NCBI RefSeq assembly: GCF_918797505.1
Contig: NC_092800.1
Location: 7,068,001-7,132,000 of the forward strand
Length of the DNA: 64,000 nucleotides
Reading direction: 5' to 3'
Origin: Bemisia tabaci
Lineage: Eukaryota > Arthropoda > Insecta > Hemiptera > Aleyrodidae
Under the pieces are notes generated by a model, which did not search any database, was not told the origin of the DNA, and was given only the letters and a program-made list of their open reading frames with translations. The position numbers and the translations under genes were made by a program. Positions 20,717-32,366 of the stretch are shown piece by piece. Position 1 is the stretch's first letter, and each line of letters starts with the position of its first letter.

Positions 20717-21220
20717 GCTGGCTGAGTTTTGGAATTGGTAGACAAAGCGATAGACAAAGAAGATAAGGGGAGTATTAAGCGATACCTATTGGTCGAAATA
20801 GTTGATTCTTATAAACTAAGGGAGAAAATGATGGACTGACAATAGGGTCTCTCGTGGGTTGCCGCTGGTGAGTCTATATCTATTATCTTTGTCCATTCAC
20901 TGGAAAAAAAAACACATTGGATCCAGAGTCCAGACTCTTAAAAACATCGACAAGAAAAAGCACACTTGATTCAATCGGATTTTTGCTTAAATCAAGAAAC
21001 AAGCCTTTTAATTTGAGCGGATTTCCTTTTGATTCAAGCAAAAATCTGATTGAATCATGAGTATTTTTTCTCGTCAATGTTTTCAAGAGTCTGGACTCTA
21101 GATCCAATGTGTTTTTTATTCCATTGATGCAACCACCCGCTTCCACCAATAAAATAATTCCATATCCCTTTTGTCCTCTTTGTCTATAGCATTGTCTACC
21201 AATTTCAACAATCAGCCCGC
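20717..21220. mobile_element. Family D element, copy 2, interrupted by family A
   Basis: The left arm carries GGAATTGGTAGACAAAGCGA and the right arm ends TTGTCTACCAATTTCAACAA. The D sequence is split at about 20897/21126 by the family A copy listed next. The reconnected host order (TTTGTCCATTG..CAACCACCCGCTTCC) matches the uninterrupted D copy at 33266-33545. Confidence 0.85.
20898..21125. mobile_element. Family A MITE, copy 3, nested in D
   Basis: It starts CACTGGAAAAAAAAACACAT. Its right end is eroded (TTTTTTATTCCATTG in place of TTTTCCAGTG). Its position inside D shows that it inserted later than D. Confidence 0.85.
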
Positions 21221-23531
21221 TGCTTTTCCAACATCTCCAAACTTGTGAAAGCTGTCCAAACTTTCAGAATTGTCAACGAGTTTCGGCAACTCTGTAACCA
21301 TGAATTACCATAAACCAGGAACGTAAGGTTCACTCGTTATTTCTGGCCCTAGATTCCCGTACCCCGGTAATAAACGTTTTCAGTGTCAAGTGTCACTGTA
21401 GTGAGCGCCGCGGCCGTGGTATACTTTGCGGGTTCTCAGCATTGTTAACAAGCCCTTACCGTGTCCAAATCAACCGTTTAAATGCCGGATTCCGAATTAG
21501 CCGTACAAATGACAACGGAGCTGACAAACATGCGAAAAACTCTTGAGCGCAGCTATGCCTCCTCGTTCCAGGACCTGAGAGTGTTTTCGTGTTTCGCATC
21601 ACAATTCCGACCAAGTATCACACACGCTCTGCGCTTAGTTGTCAGTTTGACGGGTCAAAAGAGTTTTCGTTGATACGCAGCAAAGCTGTGGGGCTTTCTA
21701 CTTTCATGCGGCAATGTTACAAAGGTGTTGTCATATTTTCTCCTGCCGTGATTTTGACCCCGGAGCGAATCACGACTGCACAGGAGAGAAATTCCAACAC
21801 AAAAGTTTGGTTCATACGGGAAGTACAACACGAGATAACCCTAGTCATTGGTCGACAAGTTTCAAGAGAAAATGCCTGCTAGTTTTCTTGATGAAATTTA
21901 ATAAAAACGATGGTGAATACGAACGGCCGTCGCAATCGGAGGAATACATTTTCCCAGTCTCTCCACTGTTTTCTGCGCTAAATTAATCGCAAATTTTACC
22001 AAAATCAACACAAAATTTGTGTTTGTTTGTGTTGCGCTTCCTTTATAAACCAAATGTGACACAAGAACATAATTATTCTTATCAGTGTGCTGATCTTTTC
22101 TATAAAACCGAAATAAATAGTTAGACAGTTAATTCTACAAGACGATCAGCAACTACCTATAGCGATTTACGTCAAAGTCTAGGAGAACACATTAAATTTT
22201 GAGATTTAGTAGCTTAAAAAATTTTAAAATTTCCGTAGTGATTTTTGGGTTTCCAGAATTTAAAGAGTGGGTGTTTGGAGGGAGATAATTTTGGAATGTG
22301 AATGCGTGGAGCATAGGTTTTTGGGCGAAATAGTAAAATTTTGGTCAAACGTAAGGGGAGAATCTTGACCTAAGCGCAAATTGGAAGTGGAGATTTTGAG
22401 CTGAAATGAGAATGAAAGAAAAAAGTATGGCCGATTCGTAGTCTTGCGTTTTGAAACCAATATTCTTATTCATATATTTCTTTTATATACATAAATTATA
22501 ATATTATTTTATACATTCAAGCATTCTCAAGCATCGTTGCTTTGACGGAGTTAGGATCCTTGCATGGAGAGGGACCTCTAAGGACCCCAGCCAGGAGCCC
22601 AAAATCTACCCTCATAATCGTATTCCTCGAGAAAAACTACCCTGCACTGATTAATCATGTGTCAGAATCGCACGAAGGAAAGTGTTTATTAAGAGCATAC
22701 ATTTTCCGCGGGTTCGACGTGGGTGGTCAATCTGCTGCTTGCTCGGAGAAGTAGGTCAGTGGGAGAAGAGGAAGAAGAAGGAAGCAAGGGAAGAAAATGC
22801 AGCCGAGATAACGGAACCGAATTCTTTAGTAAGCGCCAGGCGCTATCGGCCCGGTTCAAAGGATTGAAGTTCGGATCTTATCTCGTGTCTCGTCAATCGC
22901 GCCAGACAGAGTGGCGACGCGACACCCCTCTCCCTCACCCTATCATTGAGTGTGATAGGAGGGGAGGAGAGATGCGAGAACTGCGAGTATTTCAGAATTA
23001 GGCCGGCAGATGGCATACACAACCATACTATTTTCATCGTTCAATGCCTTAATCATTATTATCATTGAATTTTACCTCGTGGAGGACCACATTTAACCAT
23101 CAGGTCCAATCGTAATGTAAGGTTGAGGCTTTTCATTTGTAGATGGGGATGACATGAGGGATCTATTGCCTCCCCCTTCCTCGCGCTTACACGGGATTTA
23201 ACGATCATGTCTTAAACTGATTGCGTCTAAAATTTTTAAATCCATTGCACCGAACTAGTTTCCTGTTCAACTCTTATACCGTAATGGTATGTAGATAATT
23301 GTGAAGGTTTAAAATACTGATACATTTTTCGCTATGTCGTGTTCAATTTTCTGTAAATTGAATTTTTTTTCTGGATTATTTGAATTGTCGTCACTTATTG
23401 TTAGTGTCACCATCTAAGGCGCCGCTTGTGGCAGATCTCTTCCATTTCCCGTGAAAAATTGACATTTTTTGCGAATTTTATAATCACATATCGACAAATT
23501 TGCGTGCCGTCACAGGGTGTTAGGCCCATTA
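21221..23531. other. 2.3 kb without a called gene
   Basis: Contains a candidate short coding start at 21482-21580 (see findings) and GC-richer patches near 21390-21430 and 22720-22990. Several overlapping frames of 60-97 codons have no family features. Confidence 0.35.
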
Positions 23532-23685
23532 GCGAGGCGTGAATGGTTGATTGATATTTCCCCATTTGAAGCTATGGTAAAGAATCGATTATTAAGGTGT
23601 TCGTTGCGAGCACCCCGTAAATCGATCTTATTCCATAAGTTTATATGGCGGATCAATTTATACATCGCAAAGCATGCAGCATTGT
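23532..23685. mobile_element. Family C MITE, copy 2
   Basis: Eroded ends (AGCGAGGCGTGAATGG and GCATGCAGCATTG). The interior 'TTTGAAGCTATGGTAAAGAA' and GTGTTCGTTGCGAGCACC identify the family. Confidence 0.75.
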
Positions 23686-23741
23686 TCAGTGTCCATACTC
23701 TTCGTCAAGTACGTCCCGTGCCCGTCACGTCCTCCCTGCGG

Positions 23742-23905
23742 CAGTGGCGTGGCGTGAATGATCGATTATCGATATCTCGCCATTTGAAGCTATGGTAAAG
23801 AATCGATTTCTAAGGTGTTCGCTGCGAACACCCTGATAATCGATCTTTTTTCATAGGTTTGAGTGGCGTATCATTCGATGTATCGCAAATCACGCCACGC
23901 CACTG
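23742..23905. mobile_element. Family C MITE, copy 3
   Basis: The ends are CAGTGGCGTGGCGTGAATGA and CACGCCACGCCACTG. The central hairpin is GTGTTCGCTGCGAACACC. It lies 56 bp from copy 2 in the same orientation. Confidence 0.85.
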
Positions 23906-24602
23906 CGCGGCCCAAGGTGTGCGCGTCAAAACGGCAAAACGACCGTCACATCTTAACCGCCCATCTCCTGTATTTTCTCAATCAAGAATCCATAAAGGAT
24001 AAAATAAGGCACTCACTACTTAACGCCGAAAATGAAGACAAATACTTGTCGGCTCAAAGTGTTCTGGTAATGTGCCAGTAACTCCAACGCGACCCGTCTA
24101 ATCGCTGAGAAACACTCCTCATAAACTACCGATGATCAACACAAGAATAAAGTTGCCACTTTAATATCGAAACACCCATTTCCAATCTGTTGTAATTAAA
24201 GGATTACATGAAGTTCGGCAACGCTGGAGAAGGTATGAGTAATTAGTGCGGAGCCAAAAAGATACGCATCGAAGCAGTTATGATGAGTATGTTAGGTAAC
24301 TCAAGTATCACATACAAGGAGCCTACACGCGAGGAATTCTGCGTATGGAGGCCCACGATATTAACAGGCCATCAGCCGCGGAGAATGCATTTTTATACTA
24401 TTATTCTTTCTCTCAGGGCTCAGGTGCAATTATTTTAACGAGTTTTTTTGGGGTATTACTCATGGAAAGGTACCTCGCGACAGGAGCTTCGTTAGCTGCT
24501 GCGTTGAATTTGTGAGGCTTAGGTGCATGATGCTTTCGACGTTAGATGCGGTGGAGATGATGATGGTTTTTTAAATATTTAAGGGACAGCTCATAGTTTT
24601 TC
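23906..24602. other. No gene seen
   Basis: No frame or repeat that I can support. Confidence 0.45.
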
Positions 24603-24813
24603 AGACTAAAAAGCGTAACTACATTTCAACGTTGCAAAATTCCCATTCGCAAAGTACACTCATATTAGGAAAATTTTGGGCATTCTATCTAAAAATCACC
24701 CTAAATTTTCCTCTTAAGGCATTAGCCTTAAGCCCCAGTCTTATTCCTGAAAAAAAATGACATAGTTTGAATCAATTTTGTAACATAAGAGTAAAGTTAC
24801 GTTCCTTCGCTAA
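24603..24813. mobile_element. Family Q foldback, diverged copy
   Basis: AAGCGTAACTACATTTCAAC..GTTGCAAAATT at the left is inverted by AATTTTGTAAC..AAGTTACGTTCCTTCGC at the right. An internal palindrome TTAAGGCATTAGCCTTAA is present. Confidence 0.6.
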
Positions 24814-25956
24814 GAAAATGACAAAAATATTGGCTTTACTAGCGTAGAGCGCTAATTTTAGTTGAATTTCACGGGAGCAAAAGTTGCTTCAATCCTAAAC
24901 ATGCACTAAAATTGATCAAAATTTCTTCTGATATAAAGGGTAAGTCTCGAACGCAGGAAAGGGTAATGTTTCATAATTTTCTATTAAATTTTATTTTGTT
25001 ATGAAAGTATAACTGGAAAATTGTTTACAAAATTTTTCAAGGGATGTTCCCAAGGAGATATAAAATAATAATCGTGCGCATTGTTTGCAATGGCTAAGAT
25101 TCGCCTCACCTTAAAAATGTACGTCACAGAAAATTCTCAACGTATCAAAAACCAAAATTTAAGGTTTCCTAGTTTTAACATCGGTGTACGAAAGCTGTGT
25201 TAAAGAATCCTCGGAATTTGAGTTTCAACATAATAAGATAAAGTCTTCTTCAATTTTATCGAATCATTTCAATCGGAGCTTATAAAAATTGCCAAACAGA
25301 GGACAATACAATTTTTCGGATAGGAGATATCATGGTGAAAAAAGATCATTTCGAACTAAGTTCGGAATCTTCCGCTCTCATGTCGTAACCACACTTCACT
25401 TTGTCATAAGTTGTGAGCACGGGTTCACTTTCAGCTCAATCCATCAACTGCTCCACGGTTCAGTATCAACAGCTTTCCGCTAGAAACGACAACTATCCGT
25501 GGCCACTAAATGAGTGCTCGTAACAGACAATCTCCTCTTAAAAATGATTAAATAAGTCTAATTCAACTACTTTTCCAGGAAACGCCAATTCTCGTTATTT
25601 TACGGGGACCGGCTGAAAAAATCTAGAGGAGGACGCCATGCGCACAATAATTACGGAAATGGTCGACACTTATTCCTATCTTTTTAACGGACAGTGGAAT
25701 TTTCAGCATGCTGGTGCGCTAGGGGAACATTTCTCCCCCGCCCCTTCCTCCCCCGAAAAATTTAACAAATAACTATTATTTTCATATTATATGATTATTG
25801 ATCATAGACTTGAACCGAAAAACAGAGCTAGCGCCAAAATCGTCGGGTTGAAGTTTGACATAGCAAACCAATGGAGGAAAAGGCTCTGCCGATGGTCAAG
25901 AACTAAATTCAGTTGCTCGATGAATTTTGGCCAACATTTGCATCCATCCAATTTTT
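24814..25956. other. No gene seen
   Basis: AT-rich, short frames only. Confidence 0.45.
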
Positions 25957-26241
25957 AGGCCTGGATACACCCTCAAATTTCCTTCAATTTCCGATCAAAA
26001 TGATGACAAAAATGGCGGTCGAGAATTATCTAGATGGATGGGTAAAATTCATTAAAACAGCGTATTGATTATTTAATCATGGAATAAGCACGGTTGCGTG
26101 GAAATCAGATGACGGATGAGACCCACAGTTCCATCATATGCCATCAAATTTTTGCAGGCCGCAAAAAATCGATGGTAGATGGTGCGCACCAGTCACCATT
26201 TGATCGGAAATTGATAGAAATTTGAGCGTGTATCCAGGCCT
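25957..26241. mobile_element. Short TIR element (285 bp, family U)
   Basis: AGGCCTGGATACACCCTCAA..ATTTCCGATCAAAATG at the left matches the reverse complement of the right end (..TTGAGCGTGTATCCAGGCCT) over about 45 bp with few differences. The interior is non-coding. It appears single-copy in this window. Confidence 0.9.
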
Positions 26242-26746
26242 TTCAACCCACCTCGAGAGGTGAGGCGAGAATTTTGGATGTGGTCGTCAATGCTGCCAGC
26301 ATGAAAAACAAATGTTGTAGGCGCACCGTCGCCCAGAGTAAATTTCGTTTTGTTGTAACAGAGGTTGGCAGTAAGTTAAAAACTTCAACCAAATCCACTC
26401 GTAAAAATTCGCCTTGTGAACAACACCTGCGCGGAAGTATGAGAATCCAATTGTGAGTCCCATTCAAAATTAAAAGAGAGGACGGGCCCTTGCAACGTCA
26501 TTCAGAAGAGGAGAAGGTCAAGGGGGAGAGAGAAGGAGGCTGAATTCACACTCCTTGCTGGAGAACCGTAAGCTAATTAGGTGAATTGGTCAACTTTTCC
26601 GCTCTGCTCATATGCTCACCCAGTCCAGCTTTCCTATCCGCTTCGCATCTGCGTGCTTACACTTGTAACAAGCAGAGGAGTTCACGTAGCCAAATCTAAA
26701 CCCAATGGAATACTTTTTCCGTCTCAGTTACGATCGTGTATACTTT
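26242..26746. other. No gene seen
   Basis: Overlapping short frames on both strands, with no support for any. Confidence 0.45.
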
Positions 26747-26908
26747 CAGTGGCGAAGCGTGAATGATCGATTATCGATATTTCTCCACATGAAACAGGGG
26801 TTTCATCGATAAACAGGGTGTTCGTTGCGAACACCCTGTTTATCGATCCTTTTTCATAGGTTTAAATGGTAGATCAATCGATGTATCGCAAAGCACGCCA
26901 CGCCACTG
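26747..26908. mobile_element. Family C MITE, copy 4
   Basis: The ends are CAGTGGCGAAGCGTGAATGA and CACGCCACGCCACTG. The flanks TATACTTT and TGTACTTG agree at 6 of 8 positions, compatible with an eroded hAT duplication. The central GTGTTCGTTGCGAACACC hairpin is intact. Confidence 0.85.
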
Positions 26909-27832
26909 TGTACTTGCGCAAAGTGGCTTAAAGATGTTAGGAATTTTCGGGAGTCAATATTGCATGAATTTCGGATCTGGTGTATCTCAATTCATCATTG
27001 TAGATTCCATCATAATGGGAAATGCAGGTGTCTGAAATTGTGTAAATTTTATGTTTCGAATCAAACTGCCACGAAAACTAAGCACGAGGATATCCTTGGT
27101 TTCTATCCTGAACGATTATTGGAGGTGATATGACAAAATAACCTAATCTGCTTTAAATGGAAAGTGTCGCCAGAGAACGTCATATAAGGTGGCACATTTT
27201 CTGACTTTTAAACATGGTTTTCTAATTTCCTATCTTAGAAAAAATTATGAAAAATACCGCGAACTCAGCTCATTAAACATTCTTAGATGAAACAATAAAA
27301 TATTTGTATGCGAATCACTGTCCGCTATTCTGACTCATCCAAAACACCTAAAACTTAACATGACCTATAGGTTACCTATTGGTTAGAAAAAAAGTGAATG
27401 TGAATTGAAGTCAATTAAAGAGATCAGCAACGTTGGTATTTTTTATTGGGTTTTTTTTCCACAACTTCATAAGAACGCGCAAAACTTACGCTCCACTTTC
27501 ATCGCGCATTTTTCTTTATATTTTTTCGTTCATACCTAATTTTTGAGAGATTTTTGCTGAGAGAATAAAATCTGGCTCTCCAAAAGTACCTTAAACCGTT
27601 TTTTTTTATTGACTCATAATAACGCTTTGCGCTGAGATGTAAATTTTCGGAAAGTCGCCCCTGGAAATAAACAGTGCTTGGTTTGATTGATTATTGATGG
27701 ACATTAATTTAATTTGGGTGATAGGAATTTCGGAAGTCATTCTGCAGTAAAATCAGTTATTGTTTACCGTATTTTTGATAGTCCAGGTGTAAATTCCAAT
27801 CAGCTGTTGAATTATTTGAAATTCTATCAAAA
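26909..27832. other. No gene seen
   Basis: AT-rich. Could hold an intron or 3' flank of the candidate coding segment on the - strand that ends at 27833. Confidence 0.35.
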
Positions 27833-28129
27833 TCAGAAGAACTTCAACCAGTTGTATTTTATGATTTCTCTGGCAACTCCGTACGGGTCATAGAAGTAAT
27901 TGCTGGTCATTGAGGTTAGGTTCGGTATTTCTTTCTCCTCAAGAGGGGATTTAATGAAAGCTAAAAACCCGGAGCTGATCAGGATAGTATTTAGCTCTGA
28001 TATTTGTGTATAACTACTCTCTTTTAAAATGCTCTGCAGGAGATGATATCTACTCCGACATAAATTGGCAACATGCGCGTAATCTTCAAAATTAATCAAA
28101 TGGAATCCGTCTTTGCGGCGGATCAGATC
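27833..28129 (-). CDS. Unrecognised coding-like segment, possible terminal exon
   Basis: On the - strand the frame is open from just after a TGA at 28132-28130 down to a stop at the 27833 end (about 98 codons). The product has a balanced, globular-looking composition, for example NFEDYAHVANLCRSRYHLLQ early and DPYGVAREIIKYNWLKFF at the C-terminus. It is not repeat-derived, and none of the known families in this window overlap it. No ATG starts it, so if real it would be a 3' exon needing an upstream acceptor; the AG choices near 28127-28131 have a weak pyrimidine tract. I do not recognise the family. It could also be a chance frame. Confidence 0.3.
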   Translation of the reverse strand, partial: DLIRRKDGFHLINFEDYAHVANLCRSRYHLLQSILKESSYTQISELNTILISSGFLAFIKSPLEEKEIPNLTSMTSNYFYDPYGVAREIIKYNWLKFF

Positions 28130-29342
28130 TCACTGACGCAAGTTCCTGGGGCATATTCCTCGCTACGGTAACTGTACTCGCGCATGCATATCAGTACATA
28201 CGAGACGTTTCGAGCGAAAGGGATATGAGTATAGTGCATCACAAAATTACCTCATTCTCGTTCGCCATAAATTTTCGCAGAAAAAAAGTCGTCAATTTTT
28301 TGGAACTCTTGTTTTGCGAGTCAGTCTCCATTTTCAGGGAAATTTACGGAAAATTTTCCAAGAAAATGTGATATCATTCCCGGTGAAGAAAAAGTTCCCT
28401 TAAAAGGCATTTTTGCTGTGCGCAAATGTTGGACGCATTTTTAGATCCAGCGTTGCAAATTTCCGCAATTATTATCATACAACGAGATAACTCGTTATAA
28501 TGATTCGCGAATTTTCGTAGTCTGTATTGTTTCCAATGAAAAATTTGATGAGGAAAATTCAAAATATAAGGGGATCTGTTATTACTCAGGCTTGTCCACT
28601 GATTCTCTCGACATACATTAAGCGGGAAAATTCTCGATCGGCTGAATACAGTCCCTTTTTTATATTGCATTGTAAAAAAACTCGGTTAGAAAATCACTAA
28701 TCGAAGATTTCATGTGCAATGGATCAGTTACCCTCCTCACAGAATTATGTTCTGATAATCGAATCTAGCATGAGCAAAAAATAATGGACTCTGTCCAACT
28801 GTACAAATTTTTTAATTCAGTAATTACAGAAGCAGCTCTTGAAATTCTGGGAAATATTGACGGCATCCATTGCGACGCGTATACTGTGGTTTCCTCCACC
28901 AGTGGATCGATTGTTGTATGGTCATCAAACAACCTGTATTAATTATTTGCATCGCTAAGATAGAGAATTATCGATCAAGATCGTTCGCTAACGTTTCAAC
29001 AATCGAACCGCTGGTATGTTGCTCCATGCAGAAAACTAATGGAACTGAGCTCGTAGCGCCCAAGAGACACATTCACTCGCCAGTTGACGTCACTCACCAT
29101 GTTATATCTACTAGAGTTAATAATCGCCGTGGAAACGTGGCTTTGAAGAGATATTGGAAATTTTTAGACAGTTTTCTTTTATTTATATGCTAGTCAATGT
29201 GTACCAAACACTAAAATACGATTTTATGACTTGTAAATAGCTAATTGAAGTGCTAGGTGCAGAGAGGGTATATATTGGTTGCGGTGTCTTAGAATCTCCG
29301 CTACCGTTCCATCCATTATAATTAAAGCAAACTATGGGAAAT
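28130..29342. other. No gene recognised; H-like fragment near 29263-29310
   Basis: Frames on - (28374-28670) and + (28870-29193) have no recognised features. TTGGTTGCGGTGTCTTAGAATC and CTCCGCTAC near 29275-29303 match the end of family H. Confidence 0.35.
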
Positions 29343-29784
29343 GCTTTGAAACTTATACTGAATTTTTTTCATGATTTTACAATGCTGAAATCGGAAAATT
29401 TCAGAAAATTCACGGAAAAGTGTCTCCCATAAAATATAAATTAGCAGACACCACAACCAAGAAATGTCCTGAGTGCTACTGCTTGAAACTTATACTGACA
29501 TTTTTTCATGATTTTACAATGCTGAAAATGAAACATTTCAGAAAATTCACTGATTATTGCCCCTCATAAAATATAAATTAGCAGTGAAGATTTTGAGACA
29601 CCACAACCAAGAAATGTCCTGAGTGCTACTGCTTGAAACTTATACTGAAATTTGTTCATGATTTTACTATGCTGAAAATGAAAAATTTCAGAAAATCCAC
29701 TGGATAAGTAGTGTCTTCTAGAAAATATAAATTAGCAGTGAAGATTTCGATACACCATAACCAAGAAATGTCCTGAGTGCTACT
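29343..29784 (+). repeat. Three-unit tandem array, ~138-150 bp
   Basis: Units start with CTTGAAACTTATACTGA at about 29345, 29482 and 29632. Each unit contains TTCATGATTTTAC.ATGCTGAA, ATTTCAGAAAAT..CAC and ACACCA.AACCAAGAAATGTC. The last part resembles family H termini. Confidence 0.9.
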
Positions 29785-31167
29785 TAACGCCTCAATTATT
29801 GTGGCTGTTCTACTTCTTTTGATTCATTCACACGAGCGCAAGGAAAATAATGAAAAACAAAACAAAAACTAGCCGTATAATGAAGATTAAAACAAAAACA
29901 AAATCAACTGATTTACGACTGTGAATTTAAACCAGACAGGAAAGAACTTTACCGAACTTCGATGAGGATCGAGGCCTTGACCTGGTCACTTGCGCAGAGT
30001 CTCAGACGGAGCGACGCTAAACTTGACTCGTTAACAAAGAAGCTTCGAAACTGAAATGAATCAATTTCCTCGCTTGACTTGAAATAGCTGCCATCACCTA
30101 TTTTTCCGGATAATTATTGTAATGCTTCCTCGAGAAGTAATTACCGTAATTTGGTTCACTTGCTCCTCGTGCTAGCAATCCTTGTTGCCAACTCCGAGAG
30201 CATGGTAAGATGATGAGTATCACAGCATTGATCAGGAAAAATAAATAACTTTGATCTTCTGCAAAAGTCAGGGAGTTGGAGTCATTTTCATGTAGAAGTT
30301 TGCCAGCCACAGAGCGGTCTAGCTGGTTTAGTCTGAAATTATCTTTTAAGTTTAAAAAGGTCTCATAGAAATGAGTCCGTACATCCGTAATGAAAGAGTA
30401 CAGAGGAGTCTCTACCTCTATACTCGGTGAAATTTTCTATGCAGTGACAGAGGTAAATCAACGAGATCAACCCTGTTAAGTACGAAGAGAGAAATTTTTA
30501 GTCTTGTTTTTTCCATTCTGTTTTTTTGCGAAATTTTTCATGGAACACAAGTTAGTTACATCCAAAAATATCCGACCCTAGCAGGAACTCTACGGAAAAA
30601 GTCCCCTTCATGAATAATTGGAAATATCCTCTAGGGGAATTATTTTAAATATATGCTCTGTCCTCGGCCTTACTAGCATACACTTGAAGTCTCTTATGGA
30701 AGTTGCTTCAGAGGATTCCTTGTGAGTGCCATGATATCATGTTTCGATGATGAGAATTTCATTTTTTAAAATAGCAAACTTTAACGCTAAAGCCTTGCGC
30801 CAAGTATCAACGAAGAATTCTATTTAAAAAAGGAAAAAAAATCAGAGTTAACGAAGACATTCGTGAAAGAGAGAGAGCTTACTATCTATTTTAAAACGCA
30901 TGTTAAGATTTTTCCGATTTTGAAATTAAGCGGTGGGTCATTCTGAGCTTCTTATTTTGATATACCAGCGGTAGATTGAAAAAATATTCAATGTGGATCT
31001 CCTCTTAAAAAATCCTAAAATTTCGTCATCCATCCGACCAAATTGAAGTCTAGATAGATCTTCTTCCCTTTTTTTAAGAATTAAAGAGAATGCCTAAAGT
31101 CGACATGTTCCGTCTATTCGCTTCTACCAAATTAAAATTAGTCTCTATAAAATCTAGAGACACCAAC
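29785..31167. other. No gene seen
   Basis: About 1.4 kb of AT-rich sequence without supported exons or repeats. Confidence 0.45.
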
Positions 31168-31252
31168 AAATGGACGCATCTATGCTAAAAGGAACTATGC
31201 TGCACGCATACTCTATGCACATAGTTCCTTTCAGCATAAATACGTCCAAATT
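31168..31252. repeat. Family N ~85-bp hairpin, microRNA-precursor-like
   Basis: AAATGGACGCATCTATGCTA..AAAGGAACTATG pairs with CATAGTTCCTTTCAGCATAA..ATACGTCCAAATT around a ~20-base loop. Dispersed copies at 50313-50400, 37358-37483 and 14000-14084 show it is a MITE family. Expression as small RNA is not shown by the sequence. Confidence 0.8.
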
Positions 31253-31529
31253 ACCGCCAGGAGCAGACGGAGGTGAGAACCTTGTCCCATCAAACCTCCT
31301 CGACTTGCATAATTTTAACTTTGTATAGCGCTGCCGTGATAGCGAAGACAGCCGTAAATGCATTTCTTTATGAGCCATGACTAGCACATGTTTTTATGCG
31401 TCTCGAGGCTCATCTCAGCATTCACTTACGGCTCTCTTCGTTATGACGGCAGAGCGGGTTATCCTGAAACACGCTGGAGCGGTGACATGATAACGGCCGT
31501 GATTTGCATGTGATTTCTCCCGATCGAGA

Positions 31530-31800
31530 CACAGACAATCTGGCGCGGCGCGGCGGAACTTTTTCCCCTTTTCTCTTTTGGTTCCCGGACGGCAACAATA
31601 GGTGGACGACGACGCCTCTCGGCTTCTGCGGAGGGCCACGCGCAAAAGCGTCGCGACGCCAGCGCCGCCGCCGGCCGCCGCGAGCGAGCCCGCGACCTCC
31701 CGGGACAGACGCCGAACCTGCACGTCTTCAGCCTCTGATCCTGGGATGATGTCACACTCCTGCTGCGCTGCGTTGTCGCGTCGCAGCTCTCTCCGACCGA
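31530..31800. promoter_or_regulatory. CpG-rich patch, possible promoter or 5' exon
   Basis: Dense CpG sequence (GGCGCGGCGCGGCG near 31540 and GCCGCCGCCGGCCGCCGCG near 31662-31682) in an AT-rich window. It is followed directly by two family B elements. Frames on both strands are long because stop codons are GC-poor. No protein is recognised. Confidence 0.3.
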
Positions 31801-31821
31801 TGGAGGGCCGTATTCCTGTAC

Positions 31822-32334
31822 AGCTCTGCCGTGCTAAGGAAAAACGCCGTGTGAACATTCAAGAATTGCCAAATTTCCCTCGATAAAACATGTATTTTTG
31901 ACGCAGTTTAAGCATATTTTTACTCGATCTTCTTAGATATTTAAGATTAAATTGCGTACAAAACCGTCTGAAAATTATGAGGAAAAATATGTTCAATTTT
32001 TCCAGGAAATTCTGTTTTTATCGAAGGAAATTTGGCAACGGCTGAAGGCTCACACGGCGTTCCTCCTTAGCACGGCAGAGGCCGTGCTAAGGAGAAACGC
32101 CGTATGAACATTCGAGAGTTGTCAAATTTCCTTCGATAAAATGTTTATTTTTGAGGAAATGTATGAATATTTTTCCTCTAAATTTCCAGAATCCTTAGGC
32201 GAAATTGCGAATAAAATCATCTGAAAAATTGGGAGGAAAATCTTCATAAGTTTACCAGGAAGTTCGCGTTTTATCAAAGGAAATTTGGCAACGCCTGAAG
32301 GTTCATTCGGTGTTTTCCTTAGCACGGCAGAGCT
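31822..32334. mobile_element. Head-to-tail family B dimer flanked by one AGCT duplication
   Basis: Two B elements (31826-32078 and 32079-32330) are joined as ..CACGGCAGAGGCCGTGC... The pair, not each unit, is flanked by AGCT at 31822-31825 and 32331-32334. Each unit has full inverted termini (CTGCCGTGCTAAGGAAAAAC / ..CCTTAGCACGGCAG) and the self-complementary interior. The two copies differ by many substitutions, so this is not a recent tandem duplication. Confidence 0.9.
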
Positions 32335-32366
32335 CTTTTCCGTTGGATTCCACCCCAGACACTACT

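Noticed and set aside
31415..31858. Long frames on both strands (up to 147 codons)
   Set aside because: Overlapping in several frames within a CpG-dense patch and family B. Arg/Ala-rich products without family features.
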